From: Vitis vinifera
Taxonomy: Eukaryota; Streptophyta; Magnoliopsida; Vitales; Vitaceae
Assembly: GCF_030704535.1 (NCBI RefSeq)
Contig: NC_081808.1
Span: 20,820,501-20,884,500 of the forward strand
DNA length: 64,000 nt
Direction: 5' to 3'
The notes beneath the pieces were generated by a model, which was not told where the DNA came from, did no database searches, and saw nothing but the letters and a program-made list of their open reading frames with translations. Both the position numbers and the translations under genes were made by a program. Of the stretch, positions 16,359 to 28,565 are shown one piece after another; position 1 is the first letter of the stretch, and the number at the start of each line of letters is the position of its first letter.

Positions 16359-17335
16359 ATGTTTAGCAATATAGTTCAACCATTACAACAACCAAGTGGT
16401 AAAGAAAGTGAAAAACAAAGCAAGGCTTATTGGGATGATATTACAATGGATGCTTTTATCAAAGTTTGTGTGGCTAAGACTCTGGCTAGAAATAGACCAA
16501 ATAGTCACTTTAGCAAGTTGGGATGGAAAAATGTAATAAAAGCCTTCAACAATTTGACTAGAAGAAACTATCAATATAGGCAACTTAAGAATAAATAGAA
16601 TTCTCTTAAAAATGATTGGCAACTTTGGAATACCTTGATTGGGAAAGAGACTGGGCTTGGGTGGGATTCTATGAGACAAACCATCAATGCAAGCAATGAA
16701 TGGTGGGATAAGAAATTGAAGGTATGTTTTGTTTATTCATTAAATTTATTTGATTAATTTATATATTGGTTATGAAATATGATAAATTAAATACTCTTGC
16801 AGGAGAATCCTGAAGCAATAAAGTTTAAAACAAAAGGCTTGAAAAATGTTGAGCAATTAGACCTACTTTTCAAAGATATTGTTGCTACTAGTGAAGGAGC
16901 TTGGGCACCATCACAAGGCTTTGTAGGACAAGATGTTGATGATTCATCTAAGGTGGGGGAACACAAAGATAATATAATAGAAGGCCAAGATGATTGTAGT
17001 TGCAATCCGTCACTTGATACTATCTCCCATAATTTTGAAGCTACTACTCAACCTTCTATGGAAAAAAAGAATGAAGGAAAAGAGATGAAACCAAATCTGA
17101 GCTTGTGACTATCCAGTTAGAGCGCATTTGTAGTGCTGTGGAGAATAGGTCTTCTATCTCATCTAGAGGAGATAAGCCAGGTTGTAGCATTGTTGAAGTG
17201 ATGAAAATCATACGTGACATGCTTGAAGTGAAGAATGACTTTGAGTTATATATGAAAGCCACAAATATCATGGTTGTCAAGGAAAATAGAGAGATGTTTG
17301 TTGCATTAGAAGACCCAATTGATCAGATTGCATGA
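16359..17335 (+). pseudogene. MYB/SANT-like DNA-binding protein of a Harbinger element, broken
   Basis: Harbinger ORF1-type protein (plant L10-interacting MYB-like family). In autonomous elements it binds the transposon ends together with the transposase. Exon 1, 16359-16721, encodes the trihelix/SANT-like domain: YWDDITMDAFIKVCVAK, then GWKNVIKAFN, LKNK and DWQLWNTLIGKETGLGWD. A TAG stop at 16596-16598 replaces the expected Trp between LKNK and NSLKNDW. An intron with GT-AG ends spans 16722-16802. Exon 2 continues with ENPEAIKFKTKGLKNVEQL and GAWAPSQG, then is interrupted near 17060-17100 by a frameshift. The C-terminal part (TIQLERICSAVE, GCSIVEVMKII, KENREMFVALE) is in another frame and ends at 17335. 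One nonsense and one frameshift mutation make it inactive as it stands. Confidence 0.75.
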
Positions 17336-18202
17336 CTTAAACATAAACATGTTTGAGGGTTGGAGTTATTTCTTATTCTTATATGGAAACATATTTTTGT
17401 TACCTAATATTGTTTAGTTGTTAGGTTGAGGGGAGGGAAGAGATGTTGGTTTGCTTTATGTGTGAATTGAAAAGTCATTATGCCATTTTTTTATACTTTT
17501 TATTATTTCTTTCTCTAAAAATTTTGACTATTAGATGAGCTTTGGTGGTAAACTTCTTATAAAATTTGGTATTGTTTTTCATTTTATTAATGTGTAGTTC
17601 CTTTATTCTTTTTTTATATTTCATCTTAGTCATTTAATATTTTTTTTTAGGTTCATTATTTCTATAAGATATGTTCCCCATTTTTTTTGCTATGAAAACA
17701 TTTGTCTTCTTATTTACTTTTAATTAGAAAAGTTTTTTTTATAGAAATTAATAGGAAATCATATATTGTTTTATTTTGAAAATTATCTTTTATTCAATGT
17801 TTTTTTTTATTGATTTAGATGTTTTTTATAAATATTTTTTTAAAATTTTATTATAGTGATTAAAAAAATTATTAATTTAAACTAATATATAATCAAATAA
17901 TTTGTTATATCATGATTGATATTTATTTATTAATGTAATTCTTCTTGTAAAAAAATTATTTAAATCATAAAAAAAAAATTATTTTTAGTTTTTTTAACAA
18001 CATATATATATATATATATATATGTCCGTTTTGGTAATTGATTAATATCAAAAGTGTTTTTATACTTATACAATATATTATCAAAAACACTTGAAAATCA
18101 TTTTTTCTGATTTTCGAAAAAGTATTTTCCAATAAAACACTACAAAAGAAAACACTTGTAAGAAAAACGTTTTTATCAGAATCACTATCAAACGAACTCT
18201 TA

Positions 18203-19635
18203 GCCTCATAAAGGGTCTTCTTTAATCGATTTTATAACCTCATAAATATAATTAAAATATTGTGTTTGTACGAGAGATCGTTGTAATATAGACTTATTGT
18301 AAATGAATGAATTCTTCTAAAATCTTACGGACAGGACTTGTTGGATTCAAAAGGGACAATATCACGCAAATAAAATGAGTGTTTCCAATGTAACCATTTA
18401 AACATTAACAAAGGAAATGGAGCAAGTCATTCATGTCTGACTGCTCAGCTCAAAAATAAGATTTCTCACTCCAAAGGGAGATGGCCCGCCTATCAAAATC
18501 ATGACTGTTTAAATTAATTTATATTTTCAACCCACGACCAGGAGGCATCTCATCATCCAGTGTGCGGTTGCTAAGTTTCAAACCCAAGAACCAGTGGATG
18601 TCCCCCTAATTCCTGGATTGCTGTCCGTGATAACTGATAACCAGCCACAAGATGCTTGTAGGAATTAGTCCAATTGGAGTAACCCACTTACGAATCTTTC
18701 TTCTTTTTTTAAAGCGACCCTCAATGATGAATATCAAGGATTGAGGTAACGGAGTGTAAAAGCAATGGCGCGGCATGCATCATTGTGCCGCTGTAAGGCC
18801 GTGAGCTAAAACCAAGGCGGCGTTTGAAACGGGGGTCATAATGAGATGTCAGAAGCACCTCGCATTGAACCAAGTGAGAGAGAGGGGTCAGGGATGAGAT
18901 GGGACTTAACCTATGCAAAGCAACAACGTTAATATCTTCGAAACCTCTCCATCACTGCCTCGATTTTGACGCTTCCAGGTAATTAAACCTAAACCTATTT
19001 CCACCCTATACCTTCTATCTTCACCTACATACTCATGCACTGACCAGGGACGTGAATTCACAGCATGCGACGAGACCACATTGCTAGAGCTTGGAGAAAA
19101 CTAATTAACAATAAGTTAAACATGAAGTATAGGCATGATTCTAGCGTTACATCCATTCAGTATGAGCCACAAATTGAGATTGAGAGCCTCAGCCAAGCAC
19201 CTTTTATTCAAATCCGACCTGAAATGGTGAGAGGCGTTACAGAGCTAGTGACATTATCTTGTTTTGTCTCTCTGAAGTCCTAAGTCATAAATCATATATA
19301 TAGTGGTCTTAACCTTAACATATTGCCGTCACCTGGGAGTGATTTACACGGCAGAAGGTGGTTTAAGGGAAGGGGCACCCTACGGAATCGAAATGTGCTG
19401 TCTGAAGTCAAAGGACCCGACACCACACGTTATCACACTAATACCTAAAGAGCCCTTTCACGGATTTGGAATACAACATTCCCAGCTACACTACAATCTC
19501 ACTTTCCTCGCCACTTACCCGATACAGAAACTCATTTTTCTTTTTCCTTCTTCTTCTTCTTCTTCCTCCACTTATTGTGCCCTTGAACCACATTATTTGA
19601 TTCTTGAGAAGAAGGAAGGAAGCAAAGCAAGAAAG
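18203..19635. promoter_or_regulatory. Upstream region of the TM6-like MADS gene
   Basis: No gene found. A TATA-like ATCATATATATAG lies at 19291-19303, and a CT-rich (TTC)n tract at about 19545-19570 looks like 5' leader. The transcription start is not determined. The long open frame 19303-19971 simply reads through this leader and exon 1. Confidence 0.4.
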
Positions 19636-21660
19636 ATGGGTCGTGGGAAGATTGAGATCAAGAGGATAGAGAACCCCACCAACAGGCAGGTCACCTACTC
19701 CAAGCGACGAAATGGAATTTTCAAGAAAGCCCAGGAGCTCACCGTTCTTTGTGATGCTAAGGTTTCACTCATCATGTTCTCCAATACTGGAAAATTCCAC
19801 GAATATACCAGTCCTACTATAACGTATGTCCCCTCCATATCCCTTTATATATTTCATACTGAAAAGGAAACCCTAAGACGCTTGCGATCAAACATGGCTC
19901 TTTTCTTCTTTTTTTTGGTTACCCAGGACGAAAAAGGTCTACGATCAGTATCAGAAGACTTTAGGGATTGATCTTTGGAGCTCTCACTACGAGGTTAGTA
20001 TATCCATCCCTCTTTCGATCAATTCTCGATCTGATCGGAACTGTGTGACAATTTCTTTTGTATGTCGATGCCTGCAGCGAATGCAAGAAAACTTGCGAAA
20101 ACTGAAAGAGATCAACAACAAATTAAGGAGAGAGATCAGGTAAAGAAAAGGAAAAAAAAAAAAAAGCAGTGGTGTGATATTTAAAGTTTAAGTATGCAGT
20201 TAGTAATTGAAATGAATCATATTGCGTGCGAGGCAGGCAAAGAATGGGTGAAGATTTGGGCGATCTGAGCATTGAGGACCTGCGCGGCCTTGAGCAGAAG
20301 ATGGACGCTTCTTTAGGATTAGTACGCGAACGGAAGGTGGGATTATGGAACATCTCGCTCATAGGTTTTAGGTTGGTCTGAGGCCAAAAATATTTCGATT
20401 GGTTTGATGGATCCGTAAAGAATTTGGGGTTTCTAAAAATTTCGATGTCGTTTTCCTTCCTAGCAATAGTGATGATTTTATTTTCCAGGAAAACTGAAGG
20501 GTTTAAGAACTTGGCAAAACAAAAAAATAAAAAATAAATTCGCAATCTTCCTTTCACTGTATTATTGTAGAATCAAGAAAGAACTTTTCTCCTTCCTAAC
20601 TTGGACCTGCATTAGAATTTTTTTTAGCTCGGATCTCATTCCTGCAAGTTTCGCAGGACAAGATTTCATCATAATCACAAACCTAAATTTGTAATTAGGA
20701 ATCTTTGCAAATTTTGCAGAGAAAAAAACTTCATAGAGATTTGCTCATGGCTTTCGTTTATGGTTCTTGTTTTCTGGTTTTTAGCTTTAATACGATCGAA
20801 GCTACTGATTCTCGCAAATTTCAACCAGCCAACTTAGGGTTTTGTTATTTTTCTTAATTTGAAGAAATGTTTTTTTTTGGCTTCACTTTGATTTCGGTTA
20901 CTGATCTACAGAAAAGTGATTTTGTATACCATTCTGTGTGGATTTATTAAGCTTCATGATTTTGTTAACAGTACCACGTGATCAAAACTCAGACCGAGAC
21001 CTACAGGAAAAAGGTTAGCTAACAATGGTTCTTCTTTTTGTTTCCATGTCCTTTGATTTATTTACTTAATTTCATTAAGGAAAAAAAAAAAAACATTTGA
21101 ACTACAATTCTTCTTGTGATTGCAGGTCAGGAACTTGGAAGAACAACACGGAAATCTCCTTCTCAACTTTGTAAGCGTCTTGAAATTAAACTTTGCTACT
21201 CCTTTTCTATTAGAGCTTGTTTCAAAAAGCGTTTTTAATCTTTCACAAAAAAATATCAAATATTAAAAATATTAGAAAGGTTTGTTAAAATCATTATCAA
21301 ACAGATTCTTAGAATCGTTTGGTTTGTTAGTAATTTCACGAATTACTTTCAATATTTCTAGTACTTGAAAATTTTTATTATTCAAGTATTAGAATTATTA
21401 AAAACGCTTTCTAAAATAATTTTCAAACGCACTCTTATACTATGATTAAGTAAATGATACCAGCATCTTCCATTCAATTGTTAAAGGAGGCAAAATGCGA
21501 TGATCCACATTACGGATTAGTGGAAAATGATGGAGATTATGAATCAGCGGTGGCATTCGCAAACGGGGCTTCCAACCTCTATGCCTTTCGCCTGCATCAG
21601 GCCCACCCTAATCTTCACCATGATGGGGGATATGGATCACATGATCTGCGCCTTGCTTGA
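19636..21660 (+). CDS. TM6: MADS-box B-class protein, TM6/paleoAP3 lineage, 225 aa
   Basis: MIKC-type transcription factor. B-class proteins pair with PISTILLATA to specify petals and stamens. Seven exons with continuous phase: 19636-19823, 19927-19993, 20078-20139, 20237-20336, 20972-21013, 21126-21170 and 21487-21660 (678 nt). The MADS domain (residues 1-60) begins [13 protein letters not shown] and contains [19 protein letters not shown]. The I and K regions span about 61-168. The C-terminal domain carries a PI-derived motif ([13 protein letters not shown], about residue 200) and ends exactly in YGSHDLRLA, the paleoAP3 motif. Euap3-type genes end differently, so this is TM6/paleoAP3. Exon sizes 67, 62, 100, 42 and 45 are classic for the B-class genes. 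Intron 6 holds two small MITEs. Intact and probably functional. Confidence 0.95.
21213..21434. mobile_element. Two adjacent Tourist-like MITEs in intron 6 of the MADS gene
   Basis: Left unit starts GAGCTTGTTTC at 21213 and ends near AAACAGATTC at 21313. Right unit starts GAATCGTTTGG at 21317 and ends CAAACGCACTC at 21434. TTA stands before, between and after them (21210-21212, 21314-21316, 21435-21437). Ends resemble the Harbinger element at 13758-18199. Confidence 0.65.
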
Positions 21661-24600
21661 TCAGTAGCAATGGACCATGGTACATTTCCTCTTTGGACAT
21701 CTAATTATCAAACTCTTCAATTAGAATGATATCTAATTAAGCAAACTATAATCTAAGACTTGGGTGTCTGTATTCTGTTTTTATGAACTTACAAGTATCA
21801 TCATAATGACACTGGACAGCTTTGGTGCCTTCTGTGTTATGGTAATTTGTGCTTAATTAATCAATGCTATAAAACGCCCTCTATTGTCTGGTTCTATATG
21901 GATTGCATTTTTCTTGGTGTCTCTAATGTGGGAATTAGCTAGTTCTCTCTTCTGGGCTTCCAATTTTATGGTCATCAACACACAAACAACTTTATTTTGC
22001 CATTTGCCCATTGGTTAGATTTTGAGAGGCAGACCTATAGGGCGGTATGCTTTAAGAAATTAGTCATGAGTTTTTTCCCTTTTTTGTTTGTTCTCCATTT
22101 TCACTAATTTACTTGCACCATGCTTGGATGTTGGGATGTTTTGAAGAGAGAGATTTGGACCAGAAAAGGAACAAAATTGATTTGAAAACCTCGCGTTTGT
22201 GATTTTTTTAAGCTATGTTTGGTTCCCGAAAAATACAAAGGAATGAAAAATAATGTTAAAAACAATAAATTTCTTATGTCTAGTTTCACTATGAAAAATA
22301 TGAAAGAAAATTAAATATCATTAAAATTAATTGAAAATTCATGCATTTTAAAATCTATAAATTTAATTTCCTTTGTTTTTATTTTATTTTATTTTATTTC
22401 CTTCAAATTTTTCGAAAATCAAACATAACCTCATAAAATGGTTGAATTTCGTGAAATTGGATTTTATCAAAGTATATGTTAAGTTACAATTTCATTTCTT
22501 CCAACATTGTTCTTATGTCCTTCTATATAATTTGTTTGTGTATATTCTTAAAACAGTAATAAATAAATGAATAAATAAATCTTTTTCATCTCCTTAATAG
22601 TATCAAAGAAAGGAAAAAAAAATTATTTTCATTAATTTCATGAATTCCCTTTCTTATCAAACAAAATAAATAAATTGAAGCCATCAATTTCCTTTCATTT
22701 CAAATCCCATAAGTACTTGAACTTTTGTCCTTCAAAATTTGATTTTTGTGTCTGGATCATTCATGTATTGGAACAACTTATGTTATTAAGCATTTAATTG
22801 GTTTCTTTCTCATGTATCCAATGTTTGAAACATGCAGCTTTGAGGATGCAATCCTAGGATCATATCAGTTTTCATACATAGCAGCTTATCATTAAAAGAT
22901 ATTTGATTATTGATAACTTGTACAAGCCCACCTTCTTGATCCTTAGAGGCTCTGACCATATATATTATGCTAATTACATTGTGTTTGGCTATATCTTTTT
23001 CGATGTACTAGTAAAAGTTATTTTTTTTCAAATATTTTTTTAGAATATTATTTATCAAGTGTTTCTCTCTAAGCATTATAAGTAATTTTTAAACTTTTTA
23101 AAAGTAATTTTATAATTATGTCAAATATTTGATTTTTTTCAAAACATTTTTTATATTGTAAGTGTTTTCTAAAAGCACTTTTAAGCAAACTTGTAAAATA
23201 AGTTTGATAGTGATTTTAAGAAGTGTTTATCGTATTTCCTACAATTGAAATTTTTTATCTTTTAAGTATTAAAAATGTAAAAAATACTTCATAAAATCAC
23301 TACTAAAAGCATTCTTACGGTATATTTAACAGTAATTCCAAAAAGTATTTTTAGTATTTTTAATACTTAAAAAATAAAAGTTTTCAAGTATTAAAAAGAC
23401 TATAAACACTTTTCAGAATCATTATCAAACGCACTTTTAATATGAATTTCCTTTATTAATGATTTTCTTGACACGTTTTCCTAATTGTTTCTTTTTCCTT
23501 GTTCTTCTTGAATACGGATTAAAATCGAAAAATAATGATTTTTTACAAAATAGAAATATGTATTCAAATTTATTTTTCAAATATTTTCAAACTTGGAGGG
23601 TGTTGGTATCAACTTAATATCATTCAATAACTAAATTTAAGTTATAAATTAATTATAATCCATAAAAAAACTTAATATCACTATTTATAAATTAAAAATG
23701 ATTTTAAGTATTAATATATAATAATTAATTTATTCTAAATTATAAACCTTTTGAACATATTTATCCATATATAGCCAAAGTTTCTTTTACATTTTACATT
23801 GACTCATATTTACAATTCATTTACCCATATCCAATGAAAGTTTCTCTTACATGGTTGATTCATATTTACAATTCATTTTTGCATGGTAAATATTTTAGTA
23901 AAAGGGATGTCTAGTTCCCTATGAAGGTCAACCAATCAAGTGTTAGTTGACCAAAATGATAATGGGTTGCCCACCACCCAACAAGTATGTATCATGTATG
24001 TCAATAGTTGTAAGGTATTTGTACAAAGGAGTATAGTCCACATTCTTCATAGGTGGAATTGATAATAAGATAGGGAAAGAAATCTACCGAACTTGAACCT
24101 CATACCTGTAATTCTAAAATGTATGAGTCAAGTTTAGGTTACACAAGTCCACTAGTTAGTTAGGTCAAAACTCGAGTTGATCGGATCACACTACATAAAG
24201 AATAAAAACAAAACTAAAAATATAAAAAATAAAAAATAAAAAATATAACTTTTAAAAAGTAACATATTAACACACTAAAATAAAGTTTGTCCATAAAAAT
24301 TATATTTTATTAATCTCATCAGCATCGTAAAATTTGGAATGAGATAAACCATTTAATTAGATAAAAAATTGATCTATCTATTTTTATATAAGATAAATTG
24401 ATTGAGTGTTAATTAAATTCTAAAAATTAATTAAAGTTTAAAAATCATTAATTAAATGGTATAATATAAAATTTAATTATTTAACTGAAATTAGTAAATA
24501 TTTAATTCGGGTTCAGGTTGTTGGACATACCAACCCAAGCCCACTCCGGTTCAAATTTGGTATTGCAAAAAGGAATGTCCAAGCCTACCCAAAATGGGGT

Positions 24601-25620
24601 TGGGTTCGGGTTTGAAGGAGTTCAACTCCCCTAAGCTACACCCATATCCAGAAAAACAAATTTCTCTTTCAAAACTCATTACAAACGAGACAACGCAAGA
24701 GGAGAAAAAATGATGGGTAGGGATAGGGTTAGGGGCACGTGAAAGTGATATCTTTGTTTTTGTTAATTCCTATTATGGTTTACACAATACAATGATAAAA
24801 AATACCTCAAATTTATTCTAAAAAATCACCCAATTTTTAGAATAAGTTTTCAATCCAAAATTTGTCAAACATGTTTCTAACTTTGAAATTTGTTTTTTTA
24901 TTCTTAAAAATAGAAATTTGTTTTTAAAAAATCATTGTGTTTGGTTGTGAAAATATTTTCTAGTTTTCACTTTTTGAAAATAGTTTTTGTTTTTTTTCTT
25001 TTATTGAAATATGTGTTTAATTTTAAGTTGTTTACTTATGTAAAAAAATATAAAGTAATATCGAGATATATTATTATAAAGGATAGTACTATTATTTTTA
25101 TAATTATACCCTTGATCTTATTATATTTCATTTATTATTATTCTTTTTAATTTTCTCAACCACATTTAAAAAAAAAATCATATAGTAAAATAAATTAGTT
25201 TCTAATATAAAAATAAATCCACTTATAATAATTCAAAGTCTAATAAAAAAATACTTATACCATACTTATAATATAAAAATAATAATACAATGAATCTAAC
25301 ATGTTAATAATTTAGTTTCTAATTTAAAATAAATCTACTTATAATAATTCATAGCCTAATAAAAAATTATTTGATTTTAAATCTATATGAGATCATATTT
25401 TATTTATATTCATAACATTTTTATTTCTTTCCATATGATGGATGGATTCACGAAGTCTTTGCTTTCTTTCACCTTGTTAGGGGGTTTGGTCAAAGGGAGG
25501 TTTGTAGTCACACTTTCTTACTTATTGTTGGTTTTAAGAGAGGCGTTGCCCTTTGTAAAAGTTTTACTTCTCTTTACTTTGGATATTGGATAAACAGCTC
25601 CATGCTTTTGTTAGCATTTT
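21661..25620. other. Intergenic, AT-rich with MITE debris
   Basis: 21661-21900 is the likely 3' untranslated region of the MADS gene. The rest is AT-rich. Fragments with GATAGTGATTTT/AAATCATTATC ends occur at 23190-23440. Open frames at 22373-22570 and 24935-25150 are low-complexity Phe/Ile/Lys-rich translations of AT DNA and are not credible genes. Confidence 0.55.
23190..23440. mobile_element. Pair of Tourist-like MITE remnants
   Basis: Two back-to-back units with ends like the intron-6 pair: one from about 23198 (TTTGATAGTGATTTTAAG) to 23318 (AAAAGCATTC, then TTA), one from there to about 23438 (ATCATTATCAAACGCAC). Degenerate. Confidence 0.45.
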
Positions 25621-26757
25621 GGCCGGGCTTTTTTAACTTTTACGGCTATTTTAAAAATTAATTCCTAAAAAATGGTACTTTTCAAAATAATTCTTAAAAT
25701 ATGGTACTTTGAAAAATAATTCCAAATCTACGGCACTTTTTGCCACTTTGCATAAAATTGAATTTATGTTAAAAGTGTTTTTTGAAAAGACGTTTTTTTA
25801 TAACTTTTTTATTAGTCATAGATGTTAAAAAAAATTGAATTTATACTAAAGAAATATCATTTTCACAATACCATAAAATCAAATTAATACTAAAGGTGTC
25901 TCTATAAGAGACATCTTTGATAATTTTCATATCAGTCACACAGTGAAAAAAATTGAATTTACATTGAAGGAGTTTATGTAATTCCACAAAATTGAATTTA
26001 TACTAAATGTGTCTTTTGAAGAAACACTTTCCACAATTTTTATATTAGTCATCTATCAAAAAAATTAAATTTATATTAAAAATGTCTCTTGAAGAAAAAC
26101 CTTTGAATGTAAATTTAATTTTATGAAATTGTGGAATATGTCTTTTGAAAATACACTTTTAGTATAAATTCAATTATTTAAATGGATGATTGATACAAGA
26201 ATTGTTGAAGGTGTCTCTTCAAAGAGACACCTTTAATATTAATTTAATTTTGTGAAATTATAGAAAGTGTGTATTAAGAAGACATCTTTAATATAAATTC
26301 AATTTTTTTTATTATGAAACTAATATGAAAACTATGAAAAATGTTTATTTTAAAAGACACTTTTAATATAAATTTAATTTTGTAGAATTATAAAAGGTGT
26401 CTCCTGAAGAGACACTTTTAATATAAATTCAAATTTTTTTAACATGTCTTATTGATATAAAAATTATGGAAGATGTCTCTTAAAGAGACACCTTCAATAT
26501 AAATTCAATTTTATGGAATTATGGAAAATGTCTCTTCAAAAGATACCTTTAGTGTAAATTCAATTTTTTTTTTTAACATTTATGGTTGATATGAAAAATA
26601 TAGAAGGTGTCTCTTCAAAAAACACCTTTCAAAGTGGCAAAAAGTGCCGTAGATTTGGAAATATTTTTCAAAGTACTATATTTTAAGAATTATTTTGAAA
26701 AGTACCATTTTTTAGAATTATTTTTTAAAATGGCCGTAAAAGTTAAAAAGGCCCCCA
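25621..26757. mobile_element. Long-TIR foldback element with internal hairpin repeats
   Basis: About 130 bp at the left end (from GGCCGGGCTTTTTTAAC) reappears in inverted orientation at the right end (to GTTAAAAAGGCCCCC), including TACGGCACTTTTTGCCACTT. The interior is made of repeated 20-30-bp palindromes built on GTGTCTCTTCAAAGAGACAC, alternating with TTAATATAAATTCAATTTT in both orientations. No coding potential and no clear target duplication. Mutator-like or foldback origin is possible; the superfamily is not settled. Confidence 0.7.
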
Positions 26758-26797
26758 ACTCTTCCATACTATTGATCCTATTTATGGGTAAAGCAAT

Positions 26798-27034
26798 TTA
26801 GGCGTATGATTTGTTCATGGTCTTGATAAGAACTTCAATTTGTTCAGCCATTTGTATCTCTAACTGTGTTGAAGTTGTCATCATGACTTGCATGATGGCA
26901 TTAGAAGAATTAGTATGATTAGCCATTGATGGTTGTATTACTTTTAAGGTCCCATAGGAGACAATACTAGACGCATCATCTTCTTTAGTGGAAGAATATT
27001 TTAAAGTCACCTCTTGAGCCATCATTAGTGCCAT
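26798..27034 (-). pseudogene. Possible retrotransposon gag remnant
   Basis: A 78-residue open frame with MAEQIEVLIKTM and Ser/Thr-rich spacers, vaguely like the N-terminal part of some plant gypsy gag proteins. No zinc knuckle, and stops lie beyond both ends. Could be chance. Confidence 0.2.
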
Positions 27035-27479
27035 TCCACTAATTCAACCAAGTCTTTTTTTGTCTTCAAGAAGTTGTCTTAAAAACCGCATTCATCTTAG
27101 GCTGAAAAAGCAATTTTCACTTTATTCTAAGTGATAAGACTCAACTTATCCCAATTTTAGCAGCTTTGGTAAGTTTAGATTAGGGAGATTTTGACTCCTT
27201 GATCACCTAATTTCTTTTTTTCAGGTTCCATATAGTGCATTGTAAATTTCTTATTAAAAAAATGTAAAATTATCTCACCATATACTAAAGATTTATGTAT
27301 ATTATTTAAGTTCTCACCGTAAAAAAATGTAAAATTATATACGTTCTCAAAATCTAATTTGTTTTTTAAATCTCCAAATATTTAACTTATTTTTTGAATC
27401 TTTAAAAGATTTTAAAAGTTTCTTGGTCCAAACGTGTTTTCTAAAAGCCAAGGATTAAAAAATCCTTTGTTTTATTATC

Positions 27480-28565
27480 CCTTATATTTGAAGGATAATG
27501 ATCTATGTTGATGGCAAAATTCCCCTGCTGCAATAGTAATCACCAATAACGGAATCTCGATCAACGCATTGTAGTAATTCCTCCTTCCTCCTGCAAAAAA
27601 GGTGTCCGGATGAGTTGTCTGGACACACCCTCCGATGACTAAGTTAGTCTTTTGGAAGTTGTTGGAAAATAGAGTTTTCCTTTGGGAGTATTGCTCCTTG
27701 ATTTTTGTCAAGGATGTTTATCCCTTAGCAGGATGTTTATCACTTAGTAGGATGTTTATCCCTTCTTTTTTCTTATCGCTTACCTCCCTGAGAGTCTCCT
27801 TATAGCGTTTATATATGAGTCAGAAAGTATGGTCTCGTTGTGCTAGCTGGTCCCATTGTCATGATTGCGGCTCATAGGGTGGCGAAGCAATCATGACGTT
27901 TCTGGTGCGAGATGGCGGCTGTCAGGAGGATATTTAGGCGATGGATGTCGCGTCAATTTATGACTTTAAATATCGGGATGTGTCAGGAGACCTGAGAAGA
28001 CTTGAGAGTGTCTTGTCGAATGTATCTTGCATTAAAGATGAGTGACAGTTCAGGAGACTTGATCGTCAGTATTATCAGAGTTGCTTTTTGATTGTGGGCG
28101 GAAATGAATCCGGCGAATCGCGAGTATCTGACGAGCCAAGCTATCTGGGGAATCTAAATCGTTGGCCACGGATGTTCTCCGAATAAGCGTTACTGAAGGA
28201 TCCGGACATGTCTGCTCGGGGAAGTTGAAACGTCCTCCTCTCCCATCCGGCGGCAGGCGCCGGATGTGAAATATCCGGAGAAGGTGAAACGTCGGCCAGA
28301 TAGAATTGCGGCTGTGAGATATCCGGAGAAAGTGGGATGTCGGTCGGACAGAATTACGGCTGTGAGACATACGGATAATGTAGACGTTGGCGGGGCAGAA
28401 TTCCAGATGTGAGACATCCGGGTGGAATGATTGAGAATTTCCGTTCGGGTGGAATGAGCGATGATTTCTGTCCGGGTGGAATGAGCTATGCCACGCGTCG
28501 CAAGGGGGACGTCTATGTGTCCAAGAGAGAGGAAGCCACGTGGCAGTTTTTAGAGAGATCCCACA
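27480..28565. mobile_element. GC-rich LTR-like remnant
   Basis: Composition changes sharply to GC-rich sequence with GTGTCCGG, GTCTGGACAC and CCGGA motifs. There is a triplicate of an 18-base phrase (TTAGCAGGATGTTTATCNC) at 27712-27762, and a 48-bp tandem repeat at 28265-28420. This resembles the control region of a plant LTR retrotransposon, but ends and target duplication were not found. Overlapping open frames on both strands are products of the repeat and are not genes. Confidence 0.4.
28262..28425. repeat. 48-bp GC-rich tandem repeat, about 3.5 copies
   Basis: TGTGARAYATMCGG recurs at 28265, 28313, 28361 and 28408, giving periods of 48, 48 and 47. The spacer contains GTCGGNCRGANAGAATT. 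It lies within the LTR-like remnant. Confidence 0.8.

Larger units (their letters stand above)
13758..18199 (+). mobile_element. PIF/Harbinger DNA transposon, transposase missing
   Basis: Left end GAGCCTGTTTGGCAGTGATT and right end, reverse-complemented, GAGTTCGTTTGATAGTGATT agree at most positions. Both are flanked by the trinucleotide TTA (13755-13757 and 18200-18202), the usual PIF/Harbinger target site. Inside, a MYB/SANT-like gene of the type that accompanies Harbinger transposases lies at 16359-17335. The 2.5 kb to its left contains no recognisable DDE transposase, only a possible leader near 13975-14110 and AT-rich sequence. The element is therefore a deletion derivative or a domesticated-looking MYB-only form. 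Confidence 0.72.

Noticed and set aside
19303..19971. 222-residue open frame ending in MADS sequence
   Set aside because: It reads through the 5' leader, exon 1 and intron 1 of the TM6 gene; the protein starts at 19636.
19636..21660. Identification as PISTILLATA
   Set aside because: The C-terminus ends in the paleoAP3 motif and the MADS domain has FKKAQEL, both typical of AP3/TM6.
28050..28417. Arg/Ser-rich frames on the minus strand
   Set aside because: They are translations of the 48-bp tandem repeat in overlapping frames.
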